The notes under the pieces: model-generated | Seen by the model: the letters and a program-made list of their open reading frames with translations, nothing else | Databases searched by the model: none | Told to the model about the DNA's origin: nothing | Origin: QHXN01 sp963785125 | GTDB taxonomy: Bacteria; Acidobacteriota; Blastocatellia; Pyrinomonadales; Pyrinomonadaceae | Length of the DNA stretch: 64,000 nt | Reading direction: 5' to 3' | NCBI GenBank assembly: GCA_963785125.1 | Contig: CAWATU010000003.1 | Span: 248,001 to 312,000, forward strand | Shown here: positions 28,743 through 41,367 of the stretch, piece by piece | Layout: the number at the start of each line of letters is the position of its first letter | Numbering within the stretch: position 1 is the stretch's first letter | Made by a program: the position numbers and the translations under genes

Positions 28743-28829
28743 TCAGAACCACCCGCGGTAGCGTGTGGCCCTTTGTTACCCGTCACGTTCGGTTAGCAGA
28801 GGGCCACACGCTACCGCGGGTGGTTCTGA
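28743..28829. repeat. Perfect 30-bp inverted repeat (REP/BIME-like element)
   Basis: The arms 28743-28772 and 28800-28829 are exact reverse complements with a 27-nt spacer. Within each arm there is a smaller hairpin centred on GGTA (CCAC-x-CGC / GCG-x-GTGG). Two inverted copies of a small hairpin unit is the layout of REP pairs (BIMEs) spread by RAYT transposases. No transposase is present in the window. It lies between two DUF4097 genes and may also end transcription. Confidence 0.9.
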
Positions 28830-28927
28830 GCTTACCAGCCGAAAATTTTTGCCACGAACCCGGCGGGCGCGGTGTTTCCTCGTTGGAAATGGACGAAGGC
28901 CGAACACTCTGACTCCCTGGAGGAAGC

Positions 28928-29788
28928 ATGAAGCGCACTGTTACTCTCGCCGTACTCTTCGCCGCCGCCGCGGCGCTCGCCACATTCGCTCAGACCCTCA
29001 ACGCCGGCGCCGGGCCTCTGCACGCGGTCGCGCACGCGGCCCCCGCGCCTCCCGAGGCCGAGCCGCAGCGGCAGGGCACAGAGTTCCGTTTGCGCGAGCC
29101 TCTGGCCGCCGGGCGCACACTTGAGGTCAGGGGCGTCAACGGCTCCGTCTCGGCCGAGCCGGCCTCGGGCAACGAGTTCGAGGTCGTGGCCGTCAAGCGC
29201 TCGCGCCGCAGCGACCCCGACGAGGTGCGCGTCGAGGTCGTGCGCCACGGCGACGGCGTGCTCATCTGCGCCGTCTACCCGAGCCCCGGTGGCGAGCCGA
29301 ACACCTGCGAACTCAACAACAGCCGCTCGCACGTGCGCGACAACGACACGACCGTTAACTTCACCGTCCGCGTCCCGGCGGGCGTCAAGTTCAACGGCCG
29401 CACCGTCAACGGCAAGGTCGAGGCCGAACGCCTCGGCGCGGACGTTGACGTGAAGACCGTCAACGGCAGCATCAACGTCTCAACCACGGGACTGGCGCGC
29501 GCGGCGACCGTCAACGGCTCGATCACGGCCGCGATGGGCGTTGCCAACTGGCCCGACGGGCTCGAATTCAAGACCGTCAACGGCGGCATCGACCTGACCC
29601 TGCCCGCCTCTCTGAGCGCGCAGGTCGAGGCCAAGACGCTCAACGGCGAGATCACGTCCGACTTCCCGATGACCGTCACCGGCGCCTTCAGCCGGCGTCG
29701 TCTGTCCGGCACCATCGGCGGCGGCGGCGACCGCCAGCTCATTCTCGAAACCGTCAACGGCAGCGTCCAGATACGCCGCGCGAACTAA
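28928..29788 (+). CDS. Secreted DUF4097 family protein (VNG-type turns)
   Basis: 286 residues with a signal peptide (MKRTVTLAVLFAAAAALATF). The DUF4097 body starts after about residue 60 with the recurring turn V-N-G (VRGVNGSVSAE, RTVNGKVEAE, KTVNGSINVS, ATVNGSITAA, KTVNGGIDLT, KTLNGEITSD, ETVNGSVQIR). Each rung is about 20 residues long. It is a paralogue of the neighbouring genes, but with a different turn sequence, so the copies have diverged as whole repeats. A ribosome binding site CTGGAGGAAGC precedes the ATG. Function as for the neighbour: unknown, probably surface or periplasmic. Confidence 0.87.
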   Translation: MKRTVTLAVLFAAAAALATFAQTLNAGAGPLHAVAHAAPAPPEAEPQRQGTEFRLREPLAAGRTLEVRGVNGSVSAEPASGNEFEVVAVKRSRRSDPDEVRVEVVRHGDGVLICAVYPSPGGEPNTCELNNSRSHVRDNDTTVNFTVRVPAGVKFNGRTVNGKVEAERLGADVDVKTVNGSINVSTTGLARAATVNGSITAAMGVANWPDGLEFKTVNGGIDLTLPASLSAQVEAKTLNGEITSDFPMTVTGAFSRRRLSGTIGGGGDRQLILETVNGSVQIRRAN

Positions 29789-29817
29789 CACTCATCGTTT
29801 CATATAGAGGAATCGTC

Positions 29818-30810
29818 ATGTTGAAGAAGCGTTTGTTATTGACTCTAGCCGTGCTGGCGGCGCTCGTGTTGACGGCGGCCGATGCGTCACAGGCGCAGCG
29901 TTCGGAGAGGCCGGAGCTGACCGAAGAGTTTCACCAGACCTATCCGCTCGCGGCGGGCGGGCGCGTCAGCCTCTCGAACATCAACGGCGCGGTGAAGGTG
30001 CAGGTGTGGGAGCGTGCCGAGGTGAAGGTGGACGCCGTCAAGAGCGCGCACACCGCGGAGCGCCTGCGCGAGGCGCAGATCAAGGTTGACGCCTCGTCCA
30101 GCCGCGTGCGCATCGAGACCGAGTACCCGCAGTCCACTCTGCGTTGGAGCGACCGCGACGGCGAGCGGCACGAGAACCCCGCGAGCGTCGAGTACACGCT
30201 CACCGTCCCGCGCGGCGTTAACATCGACGAGATCAGCCTCATCAACGGCGACCTCAACCTTGCGGGCGTCGCTGGCCCCGTCAAGGCGTCCTCCATCAAC
30301 GGCCGCGTGACGGCCACGGGACTCTCCGGCCCCATCAACCTTTCGGTCATCAACGGCCGGCTCGAAGCGACGCTCGACCGCCTGAACGAGTCGGGCTCGG
30401 TCAACCTACAGTCGGTCAACGGCCCGCTCGTCGTCACGCTCCCCTCGGACGCCAACGCCACGTTGCGCGCGAACACGGTTCACGGCGGCATCCGTAACGA
30501 CTTCAACCTGCCCGTGCGCGTGGGCGAGTACGTCGGGCGCGACCTCGAAGGGCGCATCGGCCAGGGCAGCGCCGATGTGCGCCTGAGCAACGTCAACGGC
30601 TCCGTCACCGTCCGCCGCGCCAAGGACGGACGGCCGCTGAGCCCGGTCACCAACCTCCTGTCCGAAACGAAGGGGCGCAGGGCTCACGAGGACAACGACG
30701 GCGACGACAATGACGACGACGGCGACATCGGCGAGGCGGCGCGCGAGGCAGAGAGGCCGCACGCGCCGCGGCGCCGACGCCGAGCGCGAAGTACGCGAGG
30801 CCGCGCGTGA
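29818..30810 (+). CDS. DUF4097 family protein, first part of a probably longer gene
   Basis: The open frame gives 330 residues: signal peptide (LLLTLAVLAALVLTAAD), DUF4097 domain with I-N-G turns (NINGAVKVQ, LINGDLNLA, SINGRVTA, VINGRLEA, SVNGPLVV), then an acidic stretch. The end of the frame (PRRRRRARSTRGRA) looks wrong. In the next frame the sequence continues as a highly charged helix (EREVREAAREVREATREGAR) typical of a linker. It therefore probably continues into the next entry through indels near 30770 and between 30920 and 30990, giving one protein of about 645 residues with two DUF4097 halves. Confidence 0.75.
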   Translation: MLKKRLLLTLAVLAALVLTAADASQAQRSERPELTEEFHQTYPLAAGGRVSLSNINGAVKVQVWERAEVKVDAVKSAHTAERLREAQIKVDASSSRVRIETEYPQSTLRWSDRDGERHENPASVEYTLTVPRGVNIDEISLINGDLNLAGVAGPVKASSINGRVTATGLSGPINLSVINGRLEATLDRLNESGSVNLQSVNGPLVVTLPSDANATLRANTVHGGIRNDFNLPVRVGEYVGRDLEGRIGQGSADVRLSNVNGSVTVRRAKDGRPLSPVTNLLSETKGRRAHEDNDGDDNDDDGDIGEAAREAERPHAPRRRRRARSTRGRA

Positions 30811-30943
30811 GGTGCGCGAGGCTACACGCGAGGGCGCGCGCGCGACGCGCGAGGCGCGCCGGGAGTCTGAGCGCGAGCGCGCCGAAGCGGATCGCGAGAC
30901 CGACGCGCGACGCGCGGGGCCGCGCGTGAGGACGATGCGATGA

Positions 30944-31759
30944 CATCGACAAGGAGCGGGCTCAAGGAGGGGATCAACAACGGCGTCAGGGGGCAGCTTC
31001 GACGCCGCGCGTCGCTCCGAGCGCGAGTCGAACACCTTCACCGTCACGGGCGCGCCGCGCGTCCGCGTCGAGACTTTCGACGGCGCCGTCAACGTCCACG
31101 CCTGGGACAAGCCCGAGGTGATGTACACGGCCGTCAAGCGCGCCGCCGACGACAAAGAGATGCAGGGCATCAAGCTCAGCGCGCGGGCCGCGGGCGCGGA
31201 GGTCAACATCCGCGCCGACTTCGACAAGAGCTTCGCGCACGCCTACAGCGAGCAGGGCGGGCGCGTCACCACCTACTCCTCGCAGGCTTCGGCCGAGTTC
31301 GACCTCTACGTCCCGCGTAACTCGACGCTCTTCGTCTCGACGGGCGACGGCAGGTTGAGGGTGGACGGCGTGAGCGGCGAGGTCGAGCTGCGCACGGGCG
31401 ACGGCTCCATCGACGTGACGGGCGCGCGCGGGCGTCTGCGCGTCGAGACCGGCGACGGCCGCATCCGCGTCGAGAACTTCGAGGGCGACGCCGAGGCGCG
31501 TACGGGCGACGGCCGCATCACGCTCGACGGCAACTTCAGCCGCCTCACCGCGCGCACCGGCGACGGCGCCATCTCGCTCTCTCTGCCCGAAGGCGCCAAC
31601 GCGACCGTGGAGACCGACGGCGAGTCCGTCTACAACGACGGCGTGGCCGTGGCCGAGTCGGACGCCGAGAGCCGCGTGCGGCGCTGGCGCATCGGCGGCG
31701 GCGGGCACATGTTGACGCTGCGCACGGGTGACGGCCAGATCATCCTTCGCCGTCGTTAA
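30944..31759 (+). CDS. DUF4097 family protein, second part (TGDG-type turns), no own start codon
   Basis: From about 30985 the frame reads FDAARRSERESNTFTVTG and then a full DUF4097 domain, with T-G-D-G turns (STGDGRLRVD, RTGDGSIDVT, ETGDGRIRVE, RTGDGRITLD, RTGDGAISLS, RTGDGQIILRRR). The first usable start codon in this frame is GTG 31115/ATG 31118, which would cut off the first two strands of the domain. This, and the charged linker in between, support fusion to the gene starting at 29818. A callable gene 31118-31759 would be the conservative minimum. Confidence 0.65.
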   Translation, partial: HRQGAGSRRGSTTASGGSFDAARRSERESNTFTVTGAPRVRVETFDGAVNVHAWDKPEVMYTAVKRAADDKEMQGIKLSARAAGAEVNIRADFDKSFAHAYSEQGGRVTTYSSQASAEFDLYVPRNSTLFVSTGDGRLRVDGVSGEVELRTGDGSIDVTGARGRLRVETGDGRIRVENFEGDAEARTGDGRITLDGNFSRLTARTGDGAISLSLPEGANATVETDGESVYNDGVAVAESDAESRVRRWRIGGGGHMLTLRTGDGQIILRRR

Positions 31760-32072
31760 CGCGGGCGGCGCTCGACGCGTCTTAAGGGCTGACGGAAGGG
31801 TCGTCTGACGCGAGCACAAGTGATGAAAGAATGTGAAATCTTGTGAAGACTTGTGTGCGCTCGACGGCCTTCGTGAACGCCGAAAGAAACCGCGTTGGTT
31901 CCATGATTTCGTTGAAACCTTCGGCGCGCACACTACGTCTAACAAGGCGCTCGTAAAAAGCGTTCGTCGATGCTCCCACAGGCGCCGCTGCGAGCGGGTC
32001 GTCCAATCCAGCAGAACCAAATCCAGTTAACGGAACGACGGCCTGACGAGGCCGCGAAGCCATAACCCTGCC
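31760..32072. other. 313-bp gap with no recognisable gene
   Basis: Contains an AT-richer patch around 31815-31850 with repeated TTGTGAA/TGTGAAA strings, which may hold a promoter for the large gene downstream. No -10/-35 pair stands out. No open frame here has family features. Confidence 0.5.
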
Positions 32073-35247
<3,175 letters not shown>

Positions 35248-35250
35248 AGG

Positions 35251-35440
35251 GCAGTAGGCAGTAGGCAGATGGCAGTAGACAGTTAAGACAGGCGAGTGGC
35301 CCGGAAGAGATCGGAGGCGGCGAGTAACGAATCTCGCCGCCTCCGATTATTTGGACAGAAGCAGCGTCTTTTGGATGCGGGCTCCGACAAAGGCTTCTTG
35401 ACTCTCAACTGCGTGCTGCCGTCCGCCTGCTGCTTACTGC
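35251..35440. repeat. Composite heptad-repeat hairpin with an inner terminator
   Basis: The outer left arm (35251-35285) is a run of GCAGTAG-type 7-mers (GCAGTAG, GCAGTAG, GCAGATG, GCAGTAG, ACAGTTA). The outer right part (35406-35440) is the complementary series (GCAGTAA, GCAGCAG, GCGGACG, GCAGCAC when read on the other strand). The inner hairpin is the terminator at 35310. The whole has the same design as the element at 46658. Confidence 0.8.
35310..35352 (+). terminator. Terminator hairpin after the DUF5916 gene
   Basis: A 15-bp perfect stem (35310-35324 with 35333-35347), 8-nt loop TAACGAAT, followed by TATTT. It is nearly the same as the core of the terminator at 46714, with two paired (compensatory) substitutions. 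Confidence 0.8.
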
Positions 35441-35499
35441 TTTTCCTGTAACCGGCATGATAAACTTTGCGTCTTCAACGCCTGAAGGCAATTATCACG

Positions 35500-36744
35500 A
35501 TGTCATCTCCCGGTAGGGTTCTGCTTAAAAACTTTTCACGCCGCGTCCTCGTCGCGTCGTTCGCGCTCGTGCTCTCGGCGGCGGCCGCGTGCAAGAGCGA
35601 GTACCCGGCTTCGGGTCAACAGAAGGGGCCGGGCGGCGCGGGCGGCGGCGGCGAGGCGCGGCAGGTCAAGGTCGCGCGCGTCGAGGAGATGCCGGTCGGC
35701 GCGAGCGTCAACGTCACGGGCACGCTCGCCGCGCAGGACGAGGCGACGCTGAGCATCAAGGTGCCGGGGCGCGTCAGCTCCATCAACGTCGATCTGGGGA
35801 GCGTCGTGCGGCGCGGGCAGGTCGTCGCGCAGGTCGAGCAGCAGGACTACCGCCTGCGTGTGCAGCAGGCCGAGGCCGCGCTCCAGCAGGCGCGCGCGCG
35901 TCTGGGCTTGCAGCCGCAGGGCGACGACGACCGCTTCGACCCAGAGGTCACGGGCACCGTGCGGCAGGCGCGCGCCGTCCTCGAAGAGGCGCGGCAGAAC
36001 CGTCAGCGCGTCGCCTCGCTCGTTGAGTCGGGCGTCGTCGCGCGCGCCGAGTTCGAGTCGGCCGACGCTACCTTCAAGGTCGCGCAGGCCAAGTATCAGG
36101 ACGCCGTCGAAGAGATACGCAACCGCCAGGCGCTGCTCGCGCAGAGGCGCACGGAGCTTTCGCTCGCGCGGCAATCGCTCGCGGATACAGTGGTCGTCGC
36201 GCCCTTCGACGGGCTCGTGCAGGAGCGGCACGCTGCGCTGGGCGAGTACCTCGGCGCAGCCGCGCCGGTCGTGACCATCGTGCGCGTGAACCCGCTGCGT
36301 TTCCGCGGTGAGGTGCCCGAGCGCGACGCGGCGACGGTGCGCGCCGGTCAGTCCGTGCGCGTCACGGTCGAGGGCGACCGCGGCCTCTACGCCGGCCGCA
36401 TCGTGCGCCTGAGCCCGACCATCAACCAGCAGAGCCGCGTGCTCGTCGTCGAGGCGGAGATCGCGAACCCCGGGTCTTTACGGCCGGGCGGCTTCGCGCG
36501 CGCCGAGATCGTCACCAACAGCGGCGACGTGGCCGTCACCGTGCCCGCCAACGCCGTCGTCACCTTCGCCGGCATCGAGAAGGTCATCACCGTCGAGAAC
36601 GGCAAGGCCCGGGAGAAACCCATCACCACCGGGCGCCGCGCCGAGACCTGGACGGAAGTCCTCTCCGGCATCAACGTCGGCGAGGCTGTAGTGTTAGACC
36701 CCGGCAACCTGCAATCAGGTCAGTCCGTCAACGTCGTGGAGTAA
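35500..36744 (+). CDS. RND efflux periplasmic adaptor (membrane fusion) lipoprotein
   Basis: 414 residues. A lipoprotein signal is visible (VLVASFALVLSAAAAC, Cys near residue 28). The adaptor fold follows: beta-barrel/lipoyl half TLSIKVPGRVSSINVDLGS near residue 80, a long alpha hairpin (QQAEAALQQARARLGL to ALLAQRRTELSLARQSL), the second lipoyl half (VVAPFDGLVQERHAALGEYL) and the C-terminal barrel. The ATG at 35500 begins the signal peptide; an upstream in-frame GTG/ATG at 35467 lies before it. It serves the permease at 37986, although a serine-hydrolase gene separates them. No outer-membrane channel gene is nearby. Confidence 0.9.
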   Translation: MSSPGRVLLKNFSRRVLVASFALVLSAAAACKSEYPASGQQKGPGGAGGGGEARQVKVARVEEMPVGASVNVTGTLAAQDEATLSIKVPGRVSSINVDLGSVVRRGQVVAQVEQQDYRLRVQQAEAALQQARARLGLQPQGDDDRFDPEVTGTVRQARAVLEEARQNRQRVASLVESGVVARAEFESADATFKVAQAKYQDAVEEIRNRQALLAQRRTELSLARQSLADTVVVAPFDGLVQERHAALGEYLGAAAPVVTIVRVNPLRFRGEVPERDAATVRAGQSVRVTVEGDRGLYAGRIVRLSPTINQQSRVLVVEAEIANPGSLRPGGFARAEIVTNSGDVAVTVPANAVVTFAGIEKVITVENGKAREKPITTGRRAETWTEVLSGINVGEAVVLDPGNLQSGQSVNVVE

Positions 36745-36774
36745 CCGCCCCGCGGGCAGATAAAGGAGTTCGGC

Positions 36775-37982
36775 GTGAGAAAGATTTTAAGCCTCGCCAT
36801 CGCCGCTCTCATGCTGTGTGTCATCGTCGTCCGTGCGCCCGCTGTCGCTCAAGTCCCAACGCCGCAGACGGCAGACCCTTACGCCGCGCGTCTACGCGAG
36901 TTCGAGGGGTTCGTCGCGGCGGCGATGAAGGCCGACCGCATCCCGGGCATGACCGTCGGCTTCTTCAGAGACGATTACACCTGGGCCGAGGGCTTCGGCT
37001 TCGCCGACCTTGAGAATAAGACCCCCGCGCACGCGGAGAGCGCCTACCGCCTCGCCTCCGTCACCAAGTCGATGACGGGCGAGGCGATTGTCCAACTCGC
37101 CGAGCGCGGCAAACTCGACCTTGACGCGGAGATACAGACCTACGTCCCCGACTACCCGAAGCAGAAGTGGCCCGTCACCGTGCGTAACCTCCTGACGCAC
37201 ACGGGCGCCGGTCAGACCGGGTCGGGGCTCGGGCCGGAGCACGTGACGCCGAAGGAGGTCGTGGCGCGCATCTCGAAGTACCCGATTCAGTACGAGCCGG
37301 GCACGCGCTTCGACTACCAGACGGCCGGTTACAACCTGCTCAGCGCGGCCATCGAGAACGTCTCGGGGAAGAGCTTCGACGCCTACCTGCGCGAGAACCT
37401 CTTCGCGCCCGCCGGTATGAAGAACACGGGGATGGACGATGTTATCGAGCTCGTCCCGAACCGCGTGCGCGGCTACGAGTTGGTCGGTGGCGAGATAAAG
37501 AACGCGCGTTTGGAGGAGAAGAACGGCGCGGCGGGGCTCGACCGTTATCACACGTCGGGCGCGATACCTTCTTCGCGGACTACGTGCGGCTCTACAAGTC
37601 CGACCCGGCGACCCCGAAGTCTCTGCGCTTCACGCCGGAGTTCGAGCAGCTCATCGCGTACTTCCGCCGCGGGTATGAAGCAAACCCCGGCGGCGTGATG
37701 CGCGCCAAAACCTTCCTCGACCTCGGCGCGCGCTGGCTCGCCCGCCCGCAGTTCTACGACGCCGCGGTCGAGTTCGTCGGCGCGGGCGTCGAACTTCATC
37801 CGAAGGACGCGAAGCTGCGCGAGCTGCTCGGCGACTTCTTCGCGCGCAAGGGACAGACGGACGCGGCGGCGGAGAGCTACCGCGCGGCGTATACTATCGA
37901 CCCGGGGTTGGCCAGGGGGTTGTCGGCCGACGAGTACGTCGCCGGCAGGCTGAAGGCGGCGGCCGAACAGAAGAAGAATTAA
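36775..37982 (+). CDS. Serine hydrolase (beta-lactamase family), damaged; C-terminal TPR-like part
   Basis: From the GTG at 36775: signal peptide (LAIAALMLCVIVVRAP, cleavage after AVAQ), then a class C beta-lactamase-like domain with the nucleophile motif SVTKS near residue 96 and the Tyr-x-Asn-type second motif YQTAGYNLL near residue 182. At about 37560 the frame is lost after RYHTSG. A second frame continues as FFADYVRLYKSDPATPKSLR and ends in a TPR-like tail (LRELLGDFFARKGQTDAAAE). The third catalytic motif (HxG/KTG) expected between these parts is absent. A larger deletion, not only a single base, is therefore likely. It lies between the two efflux genes, 3 nt before the permease. Confidence 0.65.
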
Positions 37983-37985
37983 GCA

Positions 37986-40900
37986 ATGCAGAAGCTCGCT
38001 GAAATCTGTATCAGGCGGCCGGTCTTCGCGGCGATGATCGTGCTCTCGCTCGTCGTCGTCGGCTCGGCGAGCTACTTCCGTCTCGGCGTCGACCGCTTCC
38101 CGTCCGTAGACCTGCCGACGGTGAGCGTGCGCACGCAACTGCCCGGCGCCTCGGCCGAGGAGATCGAGACGCTCGTCTCGCAGCCCATCGAGGAGGCCGT
38201 CAACACCGTCCAGGGCATCGACGAGCTGCGCTCGGTTTCGGGGCCGGGGATATCGTTCGTCATCGCCACCTTCAAGCTCGACCGCAACCTTGAGACCGCG
38301 GCGCAGGACGTGCGCGACCGCGTCGCGACGGTCGTCAACCAACTGCCCGAGGAGGCGCGCGAGCGCCCGCCCGTCGTCCAGAAGTTCAACAACGACAGCG
38401 CGCCCGTCATCACCATCGCGCTCACCGGCGACCGCTCCCTGCGCGAGCTGACCGAGCTGGGCGACAAGACCGTCCGGCCGCAGTTCGAGCGCGTCGGCGG
38501 CGTCGGCGCCGTGCAGGTCGTCGGCGGCCTCGACCGCTCCATCAACGTCCTGATTGACGCCGACCGGCTCGAAGCCTACCAGATTCCCATCACGGCCGTG
38601 CAGACGGCGCTCGCGCGCCAGAACGCAGACATCCCCGGCGGCAACGTCACCACCAACAACGAGGAGCTGACGCTGCGCACGATGGGGCGCGTCACAGACC
38701 CGCGCGCCTTCAACGACCTGACCATCGCCAACCTCGGCGGCTCGCCCGTGCGCCTGCGCGATGTGGGGCGCGTCGAGGACAGCACGAAGGAGCAGCGCTC
38801 GCTCGCGCGCCTGAACGGCGTGCCGACCGTCACGCTTCAGGTGCAGCGCCAGTCGGGCGCCAACACCATCGAGGTCATCCAGGGCGTTAAGCGCGCCATC
38901 GCGCGCGTCGAGGGGCAGCTCCCCTCAGACGTGAAGCTCGAAGTCATCCGCGACCAGTCGCGCTACATCGAGTCGGCGCTCCACGAGATCACCGTCCACC
39001 TCGTTCTGGGGAGCATCCTCGCCAGCTTAGTCGTACTGCTCTTCATGCGCTCGTGGCGCTCGACGCTCATCGCGGCCGTCGCCATCCCCGCGTCGGTCGT
39101 CTCGACCTTCGCGATGATGCGCGCGCTCGACTTCACCCTCAACAGCGTGACGATGCTCGCGCTCGTGCTGATGGTCGGCGTCGTCATCGACGACGCCATC
39201 GTCGTGCTCGAAAACATCTTCCGCTTCGTCGAAGAGAAGCGCATGTCTGCGATGGAGGCGGCGCGCGAGGCGACGGCCGACATCGGCATGGCCGTGCTGG
39301 CGACGACGCTGTCGCTCGTCGTCATCTTCCTGCCGGTCTCGTTCATGTCCTCGATCTCGGGGCGCTTCCTCTATCAGTTCGGCATCACGGCGGCCGTGGC
39401 CATCATGGTCTCGCTGCTGGTCTCGTTCACGCTGACGCCGATGATGTCGGCGCGTCTGCTGCGCGCGGAGGACGCGTCGGGGCACGGCGGGCACCATGAA
39501 GGCGAGTACGAGGGCACGCAGACCGGCTCGCGCAAAGGGTTCTACGGCTATATCGACCGCACGTACACGGCCCTGCTCAAGTTCTCGATGCGGCATCGAC
39601 TGGCCGTCTCAGTGCTGGCGATTCTCGTCGTCGCTTCGAGCGTGCCGCTCTACCGCACCGTCAGGCAGGAGTTCATCCCTTCGAACGTGGACGAGGCCGA
39701 GTTCGAGGTCAACATCACCGCGCCGGAGGGGACGAACCTCCCCGTGATGAACGAGACGATGCAGGCCATCGAGCAGGACATCTTGAAGACGCCCGGCGTC
39801 CGGCTCGTGCTCGCTTCGGCCGGCGGAAGCTTCCTCGGCAGCGTCGGCCAGGGCGACCTCTACATCCGCATCGCGCCGCACGAGGAGCGCACGCTCTCCT
39901 TCGGACGCCTCTGGCGCGAGCTGCTGAACGGCACGCCCTTGCAGGCGTTCCGCGGCAACTACACGCAGCAGGACGTGATGCAGGAGGTGCGCCGCCGTCT
40001 CCAGAAGTACGCGCCGATGCGCGCCGGTGTGCGTAACTCGCAGTCGTTCAACTTCGGCGCGGGCGGCCGCTTCGACATTGACTTCGTCATCCGCGGCCCC
40101 GAGCTGGAACAGCTCTCGCGCTATGCCGAGGAGCTGCGCGACCGCTCGGTGAAGATAGGCGGCATCGTGGACGCCGACACCACCTTGAAGCTCAACAAGC
40201 CCGAGCTGCGCGTCGAGATCGACCGCGAGCGCGCCGCCTCGCTCGGCGTCTCGACCGCCGACGTGGCGAACTCTTTGCGCGTGATGGTGGGCGGCGATCA
40301 GGAGGTGACGCGCTACCACGACGCCTCGGTCAACGAGGCTTACGACGTGCAGCTCCGCCTCGTCGAGCGTGACCGCAACGACCCGCGCACGCTGGGCCAG
40401 CTCTACGTGCCTTCGTCGCGCGGCGGGCTCATCCGCCTCGACAACCTCGTCAAGATACGACGCGACATCAGCCCCTCGCGCATCGACCGCATCGACCGCC
40501 AGCGGCAGGTATCTTTACGCGCCTCGGTCGCGCCCGGCTTTGCTCTGGCCGACCGCATCGAGGCGCTGAAGGTTGAGTCCACGCGGCTGAACATGCCGGC
40601 CGTCTACACGACGGCGGTCTCGGGGCGCGCGCGCGAGCTGGAGAGAACGTTCGCGGAGTTTCTCTGGGCGTTCCTGCTCTCGATCATCTTCATGTACATC
40701 ATCCTCGCATCGCAGTTCGAGAGCACGATTCACCCGGTTACTATCTTGCTGAGCCTGCCACTCGCCGTGCCGTTCGCGCTGCTCTCGCAGTATTTGACGG
40801 GGGACACTCTGAACCTCTACTCGGCGCTTGGCATCCTCGTCCTGTTCGGCGTCGTGAAGAAGAACGCCATTCTGCAAATCGACCACATGAACAACCTGCG

Positions 40901-41306
40901 CGCTAAAGGCATGGAGCGTTTCGAGGCGGTCATTCAGGGCTGCCGCGACCGCCTGCGCCCCATCCTGATGACGACGCTCGCGCTCGTCGCCGGTATGCTC
41001 CCGCTCGCACTGGGCACCGGCCCCGGCGCCGAGGAGCGCCGCTCCATCGCGGTCGTCGTCATCGGCGGCCAGTCGCTCTCGCTCCTGCTGACGCTGCTCG
41101 TCACCCCGGTCGCTTACTCTGTCTTCGACGACATCGGCCACACGGCCTTCTGGCGCAGACACGTCGGCAACGTTCTGGCTTATCCATTCCACACCACGCG
41201 CAGAGTGCGCGCGGCCTTCGCGCGCCGCCGCGCCGCTGTGGATGAAGAGGAGCCCCCCGCCGACGCCGGGCGCGCTGAAGACACCGTCAGTGCGGGCGGG
41301 GACTAA
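37986..41306 (+). CDS. RND efflux permease (HAE-1/AcrB-like)
   Basis: An inner-membrane proton antiporter of 1,106 residues that expels hydrophobic compounds through a tripartite pump. The N-terminus (LAEICIRRPVFAAMIVLSL) is typical. TM4 has VLMVGVVIDDAIVVLENI near residue 395 with the two Asp residues of the proton relay, and the second half has GILVLFGVVKKNAILQIDH near residue 955. A His/Gly-rich cytoplasmic insert (SGHGGHHEGEYEG) is near residue 500. The start lies 3 nt after the preceding gene. Together with the adaptor at 35500 it forms a pump. Substrates cannot be told. Confidence 0.94.
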   Translation: MQKLAEICIRRPVFAAMIVLSLVVVGSASYFRLGVDRFPSVDLPTVSVRTQLPGASAEEIETLVSQPIEEAVNTVQGIDELRSVSGPGISFVIATFKLDRNLETAAQDVRDRVATVVNQLPEEARERPPVVQKFNNDSAPVITIALTGDRSLRELTELGDKTVRPQFERVGGVGAVQVVGGLDRSINVLIDADRLEAYQIPITAVQTALARQNADIPGGNVTTNNEELTLRTMGRVTDPRAFNDLTIANLGGSPVRLRDVGRVEDSTKEQRSLARLNGVPTVTLQVQRQSGANTIEVIQGVKRAIARVEGQLPSDVKLEVIRDQSRYIESALHEITVHLVLGSILASLVVLLFMRSWRSTLIAAVAIPASVVSTFAMMRALDFTLNSVTMLALVLMVGVVIDDAIVVLENIFRFVEEKRMSAMEAAREATADIGMAVLATTLSLVVIFLPVSFMSSISGRFLYQFGITAAVAIMVSLLVSFTLTPMMSARLLRAEDASGHGGHHEGEYEGTQTGSRKGFYGYIDRTYTALLKFSMRHRLAVSVLAILVVASSVPLYRTVRQEFIPSNVDEAEFEVNITAPEGTNLPVMNETMQAIEQDILKTPGVRLVLASAGGSFLGSVGQGDLYIRIAPHEERTLSFGRLWRELLNGTPLQAFRGNYTQQDVMQEVRRRLQKYAPMRAGVRNSQSFNFGAGGRFDIDFVIRGPELEQLSRYAEELRDRSVKIGGIVDADTTLKLNKPELRVEIDRERAASLGVSTADVANSLRVMVGGDQEVTRYHDASVNEAYDVQLRLVERDRNDPRTLGQLYVPSSRGGLIRLDNLVKIRRDISPSRIDRIDRQRQVSLRASVAPGFALADRIEALKVESTRLNMPAVYTTAVSGRARELERTFAEFLWAFLLSIIFMYIILASQFESTIHPVTILLSLPLAVPFALLSQYLTGDTLNLYSALGILVLFGVVKKNAILQIDHMNNLRAKGMERFEAVIQGCRDRLRPILMTTLALVAGMLPLALGTGPGAEERRSIAVVVIGGQSLSLLLTLLVTPVAYSVFDDIGHTAFWRRHVGNVLAYPFHTTRRVRAAFARRRAAVDEEEPPADAGRAEDTVSAGGD

Positions 41307-41367
41307 CAACAGTACCGCTCGCGGCACTGATTGGGCTACAATCTCCGCGCCTCCGGCAAGCTAATCA

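Noticed and set aside
28743..28829. Considered an intrinsic terminator only
   Set aside because: There is no T run, each arm contains its own hairpin and the spacer is long; a REP pair explains the layout better, though termination is still possible.
41307..41367. Looked for a tRNA, riboswitch or molybdenum-cofactor RNA motif ahead of the molybdenum hydroxylase genes
   Set aside because: The gap is only 61 nt and does not hold a structure of that size.
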